Positions 1 to 9,572 of a stretch of 56,891 nucleotides of DNA are shown piece after piece; positions within the stretch are counted from its first letter, which is position 1, and every line of letters starts with the position of its first letter. The DNA lies in assembly GCF_012933655.1 (NCBI RefSeq), contig NZ_JABBJJ010000037.1, forward strand, positions 1-56,891. Reading direction: 5' to 3'. Under the pieces are notes generated by a model that did no database searches, had not been told where the DNA came from, and was given only the letters and a program-made list of their open reading frames with translations. Position numbers and translations under genes: made by a program. The stretch is from Pyxidicoccus fallax (GTDB lineage Bacteria > Myxococcota > Myxococcia > Myxococcales > Myxococcaceae).

Positions 1-21
1 GTAGATGTGGATAAGAGACAG
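1..21. other. Residual Nextera mosaic-end adapter at the contig edge
   Basis: Bases 3-21 match the 19-bp Tn5/Nextera mosaic end (AGATGTGTATAAGAGACAG) at 18 of 19 positions, with T changed to G at position 8. Base composition changes abruptly to the 70% GC genome right after it. This is most simply a library adapter left at the end of an assembled contig, so real genomic sequence probably starts at about base 22. A chance match of this length is very unlikely. Confidence 0.85.
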
Positions 22-433
22 GGGCGGGGGGCGGGTTGCGCGCCTCGGTGATGACGCGGTTCATGGCCTCGTTGAGGTCGGGGTGCGCCTTCACGCCGGG
101 CTGGTCGCCCCAGCCGGCGCCGAGCGCCTGCTGCTGGCTGCCAATCTTGTCCACCGCGTGCCAGTCCTGCTCGAACAGGCGCTGGTTGACGATGCCAATC
201 TCGTACTGGCCGATGGCGGCCGGCCGCGGGGCAGCCTCGACGCCAGGGCCGAGGATGTCCTCCATGGTCCGGACCTGGATGCGCCACGCCCAGACGATGC
301 CCACCAGGAAGATGACGAGCGAGCCCACGCCGATGCCCACCACCTTGCTCATCACGATGCGGTCTTCCTCGGCCGCCACACCGTGCGGGCCGACGATGAC
401 GCGCGACTCGAGCTCCGACTGGGTCTTCTTCAT
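1..433 (-). CDS. Small membrane-anchored protein downstream of actF (C-terminus cut by window edge)
   Basis: The frame starts with ATG at 433, overlapping the actF stop by four bases (ATGA), and stays open to the window edge. About 137 genuine residues are visible before the adapter-derived bases. After a charged, acidic N-terminus (residues 1-30) there is one hydrophobic helix (about 31-50), then a soluble part without cysteines, heme motifs or copper ligands. In this position after actF many bacteria carry SCO-like or cytochrome oxidase genes, but no CuA or SCO motif is visible here. It is probably a small accessory subunit or assembly protein of the respiratory complex; this rests on context only. 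The last few codons before the edge are adapter, not protein. Confidence 0.7.
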   Translation of the reverse strand, partial: MKKTQSELESRVIVGPHGVAAEEDRIVMSKVVGIGVGSLVIFLVGIVWAWRIQVRTMEDILGPGVEAAPRPAAIGQYEIGIVNQRLFEQDWHAVDKIGSQQQALGAGWGDQPGVKAHPDLNEAMNRVITEARNPPPAPVSYPHL

Positions 434-1659
434 GGCTGCACGTACCTCAGGGACTCGGCGATGTAGGGGTCCTTCACCGGGAGCGTGAAGCGGTTGCGGG
501 CCTGCATGAGGGCGAAGCCCACCGAGATGCCGCCCACGCCGATGAACGCCGTCACCAGCGTCCAGTGGAAGGTGGGGCCCTCCGTGCCCGTGAGCGCCGG
601 CCACACCAGCCAGTACAGGTCCACCGCGTGGATGGCGAGGATGTAGACGGCCACCACCGCCAGCCTGCGCGGCTGCAGCTTCAGGTTGCGCGACAGCAGC
701 GTGAAGAAGGGCAGCACGAAGTGCAGGAAGAACAGGGCGATGGACAGCGGGCGCCACGAGCCGAAGATGCGCAGGCCGTACCAGGGCGCCTCCTCGGGGA
801 TGTTGGCGATCCACACCAGCAGGAACTGGGAGAAGGCGATGTAGGCCCAGAACGCCGTGAAGGCGAGCATCAGCTTGCCGAGGTTGTGGAAGTGGTCCAG
901 CTTCACGACGCTGCCGAAGAGGTTCGCCCCCGTGGCGTTCGCCGTGACGATGGTGAGGATGCAGAAGGCGGCCAGGAAGCTGCCCGCGAAGTAATAGACG
1001 CCGAAGATGGTGGACTGCCAGAGCGGCGTGAGGCTCATCAGCCAGTCAAAAGAAGCGAAGGTGATGGTCAGAGCAAGGAACGGCAGCGCGCCCGGCGAGA
1101 AGCGGCGCTGCTTCACGGTGAGCTCCAGCTCGCCCGTCTCGTCCTGCTTCAGGCTCCACGAGCGCAGGCGCCAGGCCACGAAGGCCCACACGGCGAAGTA
1201 GATGACCTGCCGGACGTAGAAGAACGTCGGGTTCAGGTAGCCGTGCTGCTTGTGGGACAGGTGCTCGGCCTCCAGGCCCGTGATGTGGGCCGCCAGCGGC
1301 GAGCCCGGCCACCAGGGGTACAGGTCCTTCGTCATCAGCAGCAGGACGATGAAGAGCGGGATGAAGATGACCACCGAGGCGGCCCCCGTCTCCATGGTGC
1401 GGCGCAGGACGATGAGCCACTTGGCCTTGGCCGTGTGGAAGATGGCCACCATGAGGAGGAAGGCCACGCTGATGCCCAGCCAGTAGGCGAAGGCGATGAG
1501 ATAGGCGTGCGCGGCCTGGCCGGTGGCGCCGGTGAAGTAGCCCGCCAGCGTGGCCAAAAGGCCCAGGATGCCCAGGCCGAAGGCGGGCACCATCAGCTTC
1601 GGGGTCGCGGTGTAGCGCGCGATGTCGGACAGGCGCGCGGTGGTGACGGGGGGGCTCAT
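430..1659 (-). CDS. actF: Alternative complex III, membrane subunit ActF
   Basis: This 409-residue protein is almost entirely hydrophobic, with about ten membrane helices and short loops, as expected for the second NrfD/PsrC-like subunit of alternative complex III (quinol:cytochrome c oxidoreductase). It is the smaller partner of ActC and lacks heme or Fe-S motifs. It sits in the canonical actABCDEF order. Its ATG overlaps the actE stop and its own stop overlaps the next start, both as ATGA, so translation is probably coupled. Its role is in the membrane arm that oxidises quinol and may contribute to proton translocation; that is family knowledge rather than something visible here. Confidence 0.9.
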   Translation of the reverse strand: MSPPVTTARLSDIARYTATPKLMVPAFGLGILGLLATLAGYFTGATGQAAHAYLIAFAYWLGISVAFLLMVAIFHTAKAKWLIVLRRTMETGAASVVIFIPLFIVLLLMTKDLYPWWPGSPLAAHITGLEAEHLSHKQHGYLNPTFFYVRQVIYFAVWAFVAWRLRSWSLKQDETGELELTVKQRRFSPGALPFLALTITFASFDWLMSLTPLWQSTIFGVYYFAGSFLAAFCILTIVTANATGANLFGSVVKLDHFHNLGKLMLAFTAFWAYIAFSQFLLVWIANIPEEAPWYGLRIFGSWRPLSIALFFLHFVLPFFTLLSRNLKLQPRRLAVVAVYILAIHAVDLYWLVWPALTGTEGPTFHWTLVTAFIGVGGISVGFALMQARNRFTLPVKDPYIAESLRYVQP

Positions 1660-2222
1660 CGGTTCTCCTGCGGAACGGGCTGCTGGCCGTCCGTGCGCGT
1701 GTTGCGGGCCGCCTGGAGGGCGCGCACGTAGGCGACCACGGCCCAGCGCTCGCGCACGTCCAGCTCACCCGAGAACGACGGCATCACGCCGTAGCCCTCG
1801 TTGATGGCGGCATAGAAGTGACCGGCCGGCTTGCCCTGCAGCTCCAGCAGGGACGGCGGCAGGCGCAGCGCCATGTTCTCCGCGACGATGCTGTTGCCGT
1901 CGCCGAGCACGCCATGACACTGCGAGCAGACGATGTTGTACTTCTTCTGACCCAGGGTCAGCAGCGCCTTGTCCACCTCGACGGGGATGTTCCCCACGAG
2001 CTGGCCGTTGGAGCGGCCGCTGGTGATGCCGGGGTTGCCCACCGGGCGCTCACGCGGGACGGTGCCCTCGGGGGGCGTGCGCATGGCGCGGCCGTCCGCC
2101 CAGAAGTCGGACGCCTCGTAGTACTCGTACTTGGCCTGCGCCTCCATGCGCTGGAGGAACTCGGAGGGGACGTCGCAGCCCGAGAGCGCGACGAGTCCGG
2201 CGGCGGGGATGAGCCACCTCAT
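1656..2222 (-). CDS. actE: Alternative complex III, monoheme cytochrome c lipoprotein ActE
   Basis: The 188-residue product begins with a lipoprotein signal ending in LSGC, so Cys16 would be lipidated and anchor it to the membrane. A single heme c site, CSQCH, lies at residues 99-103, and Met147 in GVMPSF is the likely axial ligand. This is the arrangement expected for ActE, which passes electrons from the Fe-S/pentaheme part of alternative complex III to cytochrome oxidase or a soluble cytochrome. ATG at 2222 was chosen because it gives the signal peptide and an ATGA overlap with actD; the longer open frame upstream lies inside actD. Confidence 0.92.
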   Translation of the reverse strand: MRWLIPAAGLVALSGCDVPSEFLQRMEAQAKYEYYEASDFWADGRAMRTPPEGTVPRERPVGNPGITSGRSNGQLVGNIPVEVDKALLTLGQKKYNIVCSQCHGVLGDGNSIVAENMALRLPPSLLELQGKPAGHFYAAINEGYGVMPSFSGELDVRERWAVVAYVRALQAARNTRTDGQQPVPQENR

Positions 2223-2770
2223 TCCTTCTCTCCCGTGACGACGGTCACCTGGGTGGCACCCAGGGCCGTGAGCTGATCCGTGATGGCGGTGGCGTCCTGG
2301 CCGACCGCGTTCGGCACGCTCAGCCAGTAGCCGTGCGTGGACGCGCTGCGGAAGGCCTCGGACTCGAAGACGGGGTGATACGGCTGGGGCAGGCGGCTGA
2401 GCCCCAGCAGACCGAAGAAGATGCCGAACGCGGCGAAGAGCACGCTCAGCTCGAAGGTGATGGGCACCCACGCCGGCAGCGACAGCAGCGGGCGGCCGCC
2501 GATGTTGAGCGGGTAGTCGAGGGTGTTCATCCACGTCTGCATGGCGAGCGCAGTCACCAGGCCGGTGAGGCCTCCGCACAGCGCGATGAAGGGTACGCGC
2601 GAGGGGGGCAGGCCCAGGGCCTCCGAGCCGCCGTGCAGCGGGTACGGAGAGTAGGTGTCCATTCCCTCGAAGCCCTTCTCCCGCATCTGGCGGGTGGCGG
2701 AGACGAGGGCGTCCGGCGTCGCGAACTCGGCCAGGACCCAGGAGTAGAGGGGGGTGGTGGCAGCAGCCAT
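2219..2770 (-). CDS. actD: Alternative complex III subunit ActD (DUF3341)
   Basis: This 183-residue protein has the ActD/DUF3341 layout: a soluble N-terminal domain with the conserved YSPYPLHG-type motif (about 40-47), two membrane helices (about 61-80 and 105-124) and a C-terminal soluble tail. It is a structural subunit packing against ActC in alternative complex III. It follows actC with a four-base gap and overlaps actE by ATGA. The tail contains FESEAFRSAS, close to the family consensus. No cofactor site is expected or seen. Confidence 0.92.
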   Translation of the reverse strand: MAAATTPLYSWVLAEFATPDALVSATRQMREKGFEGMDTYSPYPLHGGSEALGLPPSRVPFIALCGGLTGLVTALAMQTWMNTLDYPLNIGGRPLLSLPAWVPITFELSVLFAAFGIFFGLLGLSRLPQPYHPVFESEAFRSASTHGYWLSVPNAVGQDATAITDQLTALGATQVTVVTGEKE

Positions 2771-2774
2771 GGCT

Positions 2775-4208
<1,434 letters not shown>

Positions 4209-4210
4209 GA

Positions 4211-7200
4211 TTAGTGGCTCCCTTCGGTCGCCGCGGCGGACTTCGCGGGTTCGAGGGCGGGGTTGGGGTTACGCACGCGGATGAGGTGCGCGGTGCGCGG
4301 GCGGGTGCCCAGCTCGTGGAGCAGCTTGTAGGCGCGCTCGTCCTCGTGCAGCTGGGTGACGCGCTGCTGCTTGTCGTTGAGGGAGCCGAAGACGATGGCC
4401 TGCGTGGGGCAGGTCTGCTGGCAGGCCGTCATCAGCTCCTTCTCCTGGATGAGGCGCTTCTCCACCCGGGCGTTGATGCGCACGCGCTCGATGCGCTGGA
4501 CGCAGTACGTGCACTTCTCCATGACGCCGCGGTTGCGGACCGTCACGTCCGGGTTCATCAGCATCTTCTCGGTGGAGGTCTTGTCCGCCGTGTAGTGCAG
4601 GTAGTTGAAGCGGCGCACCTTGTACGGGCAGTTGTTGGAGCAGTACCGGGTGCCGACGCAGCGGTTGTACACCATGTCGTTCAGGCCCTCGTCCGAGTGC
4701 ACGGTGGCGTTCACCGGGCACACGTACTCGCAGGGGGCCTTCTCGCAGTGCACGCACATGACGGGCTGCATGACCATCTTCGGGTCGTTCTCGGGACCCT
4801 CGAAGTACCGGTCGATGCGCAGCCACTGCATCTCGCGGCTGCGGGCGACCTGCTCCTTGCCCACGACCGGGATGTTGTTCTCCGCCTGGCAGGCGACCAC
4901 GCACGCGCTGCAGCCGGTGCAGCGGGACAGGTCGATGGCCATGCCCCACTTGTAGCCGTTGCTGTAGTCGAAGTCGGGCAGGTTGTCGTGGATGGTGGGC
5001 TTCAGCTCGCCCTGCACCCGGTGCAGCACGTGCTGCGTCGCCACGGAGGGCTTCTGCAGCTCGGCGATGGGCATGTCCAGCGCCACCGGGCGGCCTTCCA
5101 TGCGCCAGTGCGTCTGGGTGAGGCTGAACTTGTGGCTGCCGCGCGCCTGGGTCAGCTTCGCGCCGCCGTCGAACCACGGCGCGGCGGAGCGGCGCAGGAC
5201 GTTGGCGTTGAAGCCCACGCCCTTGGCGACGGACTCGTGCAGGCCGCTGCGGCCGTAGCCCAGCGCCACCGTCACGGTGCCGTCCGCGAGGCCCGGCGTC
5301 ACCCACACGGGCACGGTCAGCGTCTGGCCGCCGTAGCTCAGCTCGGCCAGGCTGCCCGGCTCGAGGTTGTTGTCCGTCGCCGTCTGCGGGCTCACCAGGG
5401 CGGCGTTGTCCCAGACCATCTTGGTGATGAGGTCGGGCAGCTCCTGGAGCCACGCGTTGTTGGCGAAGCGGCCGTCGAAGACCTTGTAGTCGTGGACGAA
5501 GTTGAGCTCCAGCTCACCCGCGGCCGGCGGCGTGTAGCCCGTCACCAGCGCGCTGGCGGCGCCGAAGTCCGGCGTGGCCGTGGCGGCCGGGGAGGCGGTG
5601 CCGGCGATGATGCCCTCGGACACCCATACCTCCCAGCGCGACTCGAAGTCGGCGGGGGCGCCGGCCGTGGCCTGCGCCTGGCCCTGCCAGTACTCGCGCA
5701 GCAGCTGGTAGGCGGGGCGGAAGGGCTCGTCCAGGAACAGCGCGAGCAGCTCGGACTCGGGCACGCCGTTGAAGAGCGGCTGGATGAGCGGCTGGGCGAT
5801 GGCCACGGTGCCGTCCACCGCGCGGCCGTCGCTCCACGTCTCGAGCGGGTGCGCCGCGGGGACGAACCAGTCCACGAACTGGCTGGTCTCGTCCTCGTAG
5901 AGGCCCGTGTACAGCACGGACATCTTCGCGCGGTTGGGGTTCTTCGCCGGGTCCAGCAGCTCCGCCAGGCCCGCGTCGGCCGGCAGCGAGTAGACCGGGT
6001 TCCAGGTGGTGATGACCAGCGTGTCCACGCGGCCGGCCTTGATGTCCTCCACGAGGGCGCGCACCTGGCTCAGGCCGGTGGGCTCCGCGATGGGGGCCTG
6101 GACGTAGCGCACGGTGGAGCCGGCGGCGCCCAGGGCGGCGTTGATGGCGTGGGCCAGGGCGTGCACGGCGGCCGGCTGGCGCTCACCGGCGACGACGACG
6201 GCGCGGGCGCCCGCGGTGCGCAGGTCGCCGACGACGGCCTGCACCCAGGCGTTGAGGTCACCGCGCAGCTGCGCCTTGCCCGCGGCGGCGCCGGCCAGCG
6301 AGGCGGCGGGGCCACCCACGGCCTGGGCCACGGCGGCGGCGACGGCGAGCACCTCGGAGGACTTCACGCGCAGGCGGTGGTCCGCCATGCCGCCGGTGAT
6401 GGAGTAGCGGGCCTCGGCGACGTAGAGGCGGTTGAGCGGGCCGTTCTTCGGGTCGCGGCGGTCCGCGAACTGGCGCGCGTAGGCCAGGTTGGCCGGGCGG
6501 CTCTCCAGGAAGTCCGCGTCCAGCGACAGGATGACGTCCGCCTTGGAGAAGTCATAGACGGCGGAGACGGCCTGGCCACCGAACAGCGCGCGGGCGGCCT
6601 CGGACTCCGCGTCCTGCGTCATCGCCGTGTAGCTGTAGAAGCGCGCGTTGGGCAGCTTCTTCAGGACGCGGTTGCGCAGGTCGCCCATCAGCGGCGAGTT
6701 GGTCGGCTCGCCCAGGAAGCGCAGGCGGGCGCCACCGTCGGCGGCGGCGGCCTTGCCCACCAGGGTGGAGATGTCCTCGGCCAGCACGCGCAGGGCGCGC
6801 GGGCTCTTGCCCTGGCGCAGCACGCGGGCGCGGCTCGGGTCATAGAGCGAGAGCAGGAACGCCTGCTCCCAGGGGCCGGCGGCGCCCTGGTTGACCGGGT
6901 GCTGCGGGTTGCCCTCGATCTTGATGGGGCGACCCTCGCGGGCGGTGATGAGCAGGCCGGAGGTGTGGCCGGCCAGCGTCATGCCGGACGCGTAGTGCAG
7001 CGGGTTGCCCGGGGAGACCTCGGGCGGCGTCTTGGTGTACGGCAGGATGCGCTCGTCCTGGGGACGGGTGCTGCACGCCGTGGCGCCGGCCAGGGCCAGC
7101 GAGGCGCCCAGCAGCTGCATGAACTCGCGGCGGGCCACGCCGGAGGGGGGCAGGTCCGCGCCCACGGGGAACTCGGGGCGCGTCTCCTCCATGTACTCGG

Positions 7201-7393
7201 AGGCGCCGAGCTTCTCCTCGAGGCTCCGCCAGTAGCTGCGGCCGTAGCCGGGCTCGGTGGAGACGGCGTTGGCGGCGGCGTGCTCAAGCGCCTCGCCGAC
7301 GGCGTCAGCCGCGGCGGCGGGCCGGTCCGACACGACCGGGAGCGCGAAGGAAGAGGTGTCCTGCGACGGGGCGCCGTCGCGCTTCGTGTTCAT
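4211..7393 (-). CDS. actB: Alternative complex III, molybdopterin-fold and Fe-S subunit ActB
   Basis: This 1060-residue fusion joins a molybdopterin-oxidoreductase-like domain (about 110-750), which binds no Mo in this family, to a ferredoxin-like C-terminal domain. The C-terminal part shows four cysteine groups typical of Act[36 protein letters not shown] and CTYC/CQQTC, which hold three 4Fe-4S and one 3Fe-4S cluster in characterised homologues. A twin-arginine motif, [10 protein letters not shown], lies unusually far in, at about 87-96, followed by a lipobox-like GATAC (Cys107). ATG at 7393 overlaps the actA stop (ATGA); the longer frame upstream lies inside actA. It relays electrons from quinol to the ActA hemes. 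Confidence 0.93.
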   Translation of the reverse strand: MNTKRDGAPSQDTSSFALPVVSDRPAAAADAVGEALEHAAANAVSTEPGYGRSYWRSLEEKLGASEYMEETRPEFPVGADLPPSGVARREFMQLLGASLALAGATACSTRPQDERILPYTKTPPEVSPGNPLHYASGMTLAGHTSGLLITAREGRPIKIEGNPQHPVNQGAAGPWEQAFLLSLYDPSRARVLRQGKSPRALRVLAEDISTLVGKAAAADGGARLRFLGEPTNSPLMGDLRNRVLKKLPNARFYSYTAMTQDAESEAARALFGGQAVSAVYDFSKADVILSLDADFLESRPANLAYARQFADRRDPKNGPLNRLYVAEARYSITGGMADHRLRVKSSEVLAVAAAVAQAVGGPAASLAGAAAGKAQLRGDLNAWVQAVVGDLRTAGARAVVVAGERQPAAVHALAHAINAALGAAGSTVRYVQAPIAEPTGLSQVRALVEDIKAGRVDTLVITTWNPVYSLPADAGLAELLDPAKNPNRAKMSVLYTGLYEDETSQFVDWFVPAAHPLETWSDGRAVDGTVAIAQPLIQPLFNGVPESELLALFLDEPFRPAYQLLREYWQGQAQATAGAPADFESRWEVWVSEGIIAGTASPAATATPDFGAASALVTGYTPPAAGELELNFVHDYKVFDGRFANNAWLQELPDLITKMVWDNAALVSPQTATDNNLEPGSLAELSYGGQTLTVPVWVTPGLADGTVTVALGYGRSGLHESVAKGVGFNANVLRRSAAPWFDGGAKLTQARGSHKFSLTQTHWRMEGRPVALDMPIAELQKPSVATQHVLHRVQGELKPTIHDNLPDFDYSNGYKWGMAIDLSRCTGCSACVVACQAENNIPVVGKEQVARSREMQWLRIDRYFEGPENDPKMVMQPVMCVHCEKAPCEYVCPVNATVHSDEGLNDMVYNRCVGTRYCSNNCPYKVRRFNYLHYTADKTSTEKMLMNPDVTVRNRGVMEKCTYCVQRIERVRINARVEKRLIQEKELMTACQQTCPTQAIVFGSLNDKQQRVTQLHEDERAYKLLHELGTRPRTAHLIRVRNPNPALEPAKSAAATEGSH

Positions 7394-8052
7394 CGGTGGC
7401 ATGTGGAGCAGCTCGTGCGCGAGTGGACGTCGTACTCTTCCGCCAGCTTCTTGCCGAGCGCGGCGGCCTCGGCGGCATCGGTCGGCGGAACCCAGGTCAT
7501 GGAGGTGATGAACTCGGCCGGACGCAGGTTGGGCTCCGGATTGCGGTGGCAGTCCAGGCACCAGGCCATGGTCAGCGGCGCGGACTGCTCGACGGCGGCC
7601 ATCTGGTCGATGCGGCCGTGGCAGGTGGCGCAGCCCACGCCCTTGTTCACGTGGATGGCGTGGTTGAAGTAGACGAAGTCCGGCAGGTTGTGCACGCGCA
7701 CCCAGGGGATGGGCTGGTCCGCGAAGAAGGCCTTGCGCACCTCGGTGAGGTACGGGCTCTTGTTCCAGACCTGCGCGTGGCAGGACATGCACACCGTGGT
7801 GGAGGGGATGCCCGCGGAGGGCGACTCCTCTACCGTCCAGTGGCAGTACCGACAGTCGATCTGCTCGTCACCCGCGTGGTGGCGGTGGTCGAACTCGATC
7901 GGCTGTTCGATCGGCATCTGCTGACCGGTGACGTACGGCGAGCGTACGTAGGCCATGAGGCCGCCGATGCCGATGGCGGGCACGGCGAGGAGCGCCGCGG
8001 CGGACAGCCGCGACACCGTGTTCGTCCAGCGTGGGAAGAGAGGGCCACTCAT
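7390..8052 (-). CDS. actA: Alternative complex III, pentaheme cytochrome c ActA
   Basis: The 220-residue product has a short cytoplasmic N-terminus, one membrane helix (about 15-35) and a periplasmic domain with exactly five heme c motifs: CRYCH (67-71), CMSCH (88-92), CATCH (141-145), CLDCH (165-169) and CSTCH (215-219). That is the signature of ActA. It heads the act operon and supplies the electron path from the ActB clusters to ActE. The last heme motif ends one residue before the stop. No clear Shine-Dalgarno sequence precedes the ATG at 8052, which is odd for a highly expressed operon. Confidence 0.94.
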   Translation of the reverse strand: MSGPLFPRWTNTVSRLSAAALLAVPAIGIGGLMAYVRSPYVTGQQMPIEQPIEFDHRHHAGDEQIDCRYCHWTVEESPSAGIPSTTVCMSCHAQVWNKSPYLTEVRKAFFADQPIPWVRVHNLPDFVYFNHAIHVNKGVGCATCHGRIDQMAAVEQSAPLTMAWCLDCHRNPEPNLRPAEFITSMTWVPPTDAAEAAALGKKLAEEYDVHSRTSCSTCHR

Positions 8053-8551
8053 ACCAGGACCATGGGCAAGGGGGCTTCGACGACAGCAGGGACAGGAAGG
8101 CTCTGAAGACGAGAAGAGGCGCTGACGTTGCCGGACGCGGGGAGCGGAAGGGCGATCCCGGCCCCGATGGGGCGGGCGGGCGGCGGCTCCTGGCGCGCGG
8201 AATCCGAAGCAGTCACGTCCAACGAAACCTCTATGAGAGTGCCGCGGGCGGGGCCCTCCGAAATCTCCCAGCCCTGACGCGGCGCGGGACCATCGGGCAT
8301 CGACACGGCAGTGTCAACCATTCTGATGTGGCGGCAGTCGGATACCACTTTCACGTGCGGAGGCGGAAAGTCGCGGGCGAGCGCGGATGAATCTCTCTTC
8401 TGGCGGAAGGAAGGGGCGTTTGAGACGCGTGCCTTCAGGGGAGATCAGCGGCCCGGAGGAAGGCCGTCGGTATCACCCGGCGTGTGGTGGCGAACGCCGT
8501 GCTACAGGTCGCGACAGACGAAGTGAAGCCCGCCATCAGCGGTGCGAGGAC
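8053..8551. other. 499-bp intergenic region upstream of the act operon
   Basis: No convincing gene is present between the HNH nuclease stop and actA. GC content is slightly below that of the flanking genes. A 101-codon open frame on the minus strand (8049-8354, GTG start) ends with an ATGA overlap onto actA, but its third-position GC is only about 74% and it has no ribosome binding site, so it is not called. The region should hold the act promoter and a long untranslated leader. Confidence 0.6.
8289..8317 (-). promoter_or_regulatory. Possible sigma-70-type promoter for the act operon
   Basis: On the minus strand a perfect -35 hexamer TTGACA (8312-8317) is followed after 17 bases by GATGGT (8289-8294), a poor match to -10. 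It would give a leader of roughly 230 bases before actA. The spacing and the perfect -35 box support it; the weak -10 box and the GC-rich background argue for caution. Confidence 0.3.
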
Positions 8552-8917
8552 TCACTCCGAGTCGTCGGCGTCCGGGTCTCTCCAGCGCTCGCGGCGGCGG
8601 GCCAGCAGCCGCTCCACCATCTCCCGGACGCGGGCGTCGCGGTGGTAGTGGGGGTCGTGCCGGCTGCCCTTGCCCTGGTTGCAGCGGGCGCAGGCCAGGC
8701 CGAGGTTGGCCAGCTCATCCGTGCCGCCGGCCGTCTGCGGAACGATGTGCTCGATGGTGGCGCGGCTGATGGGCTCGCCGTCCAGGTCCACCAGCAGGTG
8801 CGCGTTGCAGTGAAGGCACTTGCCGATCCACGCCTCGCGGCCCCGGTGCTCGGTGCGCTCGAAGGTGCGATCCGTGGCGATGATGCCCAGGATTCGGCGG
8901 CGCTTGGCGGTGCTCAT
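8552..8917 (-). CDS. HNH endonuclease
   Basis: This 121-residue protein has a compact HNH fold: zinc-binding pairs CLHC (34-37) and CARC (76-79) flank the active-site region with EHIVP (56-60), Asn71 and Asn80 of CARCN. A basic, Arg-rich tail follows (about 94-113). It resembles small HNH nucleases related to the McrA and phage groups that cut or nick DNA. ATG at 8917 lies one base after the pdeM stop, with GAGG just upstream, so it is the last gene of the ligase-associated repair operon. This placement suggests a DNA-processing role rather than a restriction enzyme or homing nuclease; that is inference from context. Confidence 0.85.
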   Translation of the reverse strand: MSTAKRRRILGIIATDRTFERTEHRGREAWIGKCLHCNAHLLVDLDGEPISRATIEHIVPQTAGGTDELANLGLACARCNQGKGSRHDPHYHRDARVREMVERLLARRRERWRDPDADDSE

Positions 8918-8918
8918 C

Positions 8919-9572
8919 CTACACCTCGACCACGGCGGGGTCGGCGATGGCGAAGACTCGCTCGCCGGGACGGCGGGAAACGTCGCACCCGCCGGTGAAG
9001 GCGCTGAAGGCCGGGAGTACACCCACGTCGCTGCCCACATGGAAGCAGGGCAGGCGCAGCCGGTCCCCCCTGCCGGACAGGCGCACCATGGGATGAAGGT
9101 GGCCCGCCCACACGAAGCGGCCGGGGGCGGGCTCGGGGTGGTGGGCGAAGCGGAAGGGGCCCTCGTCCAGGTGGGACTCGCGGACGTCGAGGCGCCACTC
9201 CGGGGGCAGCGTCTTCACGTGACGGTCATGGTTTCCGCGCACCAGCACCAGCTCCACCCCGGCCTGGGACTCGCGCCAGGCGGCGAGGCGCTGGACGAGG
9301 GCGGGGGTGAGGCCCTGACGGGAGTGGATGAGGTCGCCCAACAGCAGCAGCCGCCGGGCTCCGGTGGCGCCGAGCGCGGCGGACAGCCGGGCGAGGTCAT
9401 CCTCCAGGACGCCGGTGGGCAGGGGGATGCCGTGCTGCTGGAAGCTCTCCGTCTTGCCCCAGTGCAGGTCCGCCACGGCCAGCACGCCGGCGTCGGGCCA
9501 GTACAGGGCGCGCTCGGGGAGCAGCTCCAGGAGGGTGCCGCCTACGCGGACCTGGCATCTTCTCGCGTCCAT
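8919..9572 (-). CDS. pdeM: Ligase-associated DNA damage response phosphoesterase PdeM
   Basis: This 217-residue calcineurin-like metallophosphoesterase shows the full dinuclear-metal motif set: DLH (35-37), GDLIHS (79-84), GNHD (113-116), AHHPEP (143-148) and GHLHP (157-161). Members of this group are manganese-dependent phosphodiesterases/endonucleases encoded with an ATP-dependent ligase, an Lhr-like helicase and an MBL exonuclease. The start at 9572 has AAGGAGAG immediately upstream and lies 31 bases inside the helicase gene end. Catalytic residues appear complete, so activity is expected. Confidence 0.93.
   Translation of the reverse strand: MDARRCQVRVGGTLLELLPERALYWPDAGVLAVADLHWGKTESFQQHGIPLPTGVLEDDLARLSAALGATGARRLLLLGDLIHSRQGLTPALVQRLAAWRESQAGVELVLVRGNHDRHVKTLPPEWRLDVRESHLDEGPFRFAHHPEPAPGRFVWAGHLHPMVRLSGRGDRLRLPCFHVGSDVGVLPAFSAFTGGCDVSRRPGERVFAIADPAVVEV

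Noticed and set aside
4214..7672. A 1152-codon plus-strand open frame across actB
   Set aside because: It is the antisense of a gene with complete Fe-S motifs; the predicted product is low-complexity Ala/Gly/Arg/His.
8049..8354. A 101-codon leader frame before actA
   Set aside because: Third-position GC is about 74% against well over 90% for real genes here, with no ribosome binding site. Kept only as a low-interest finding because of the ATGA overlap.
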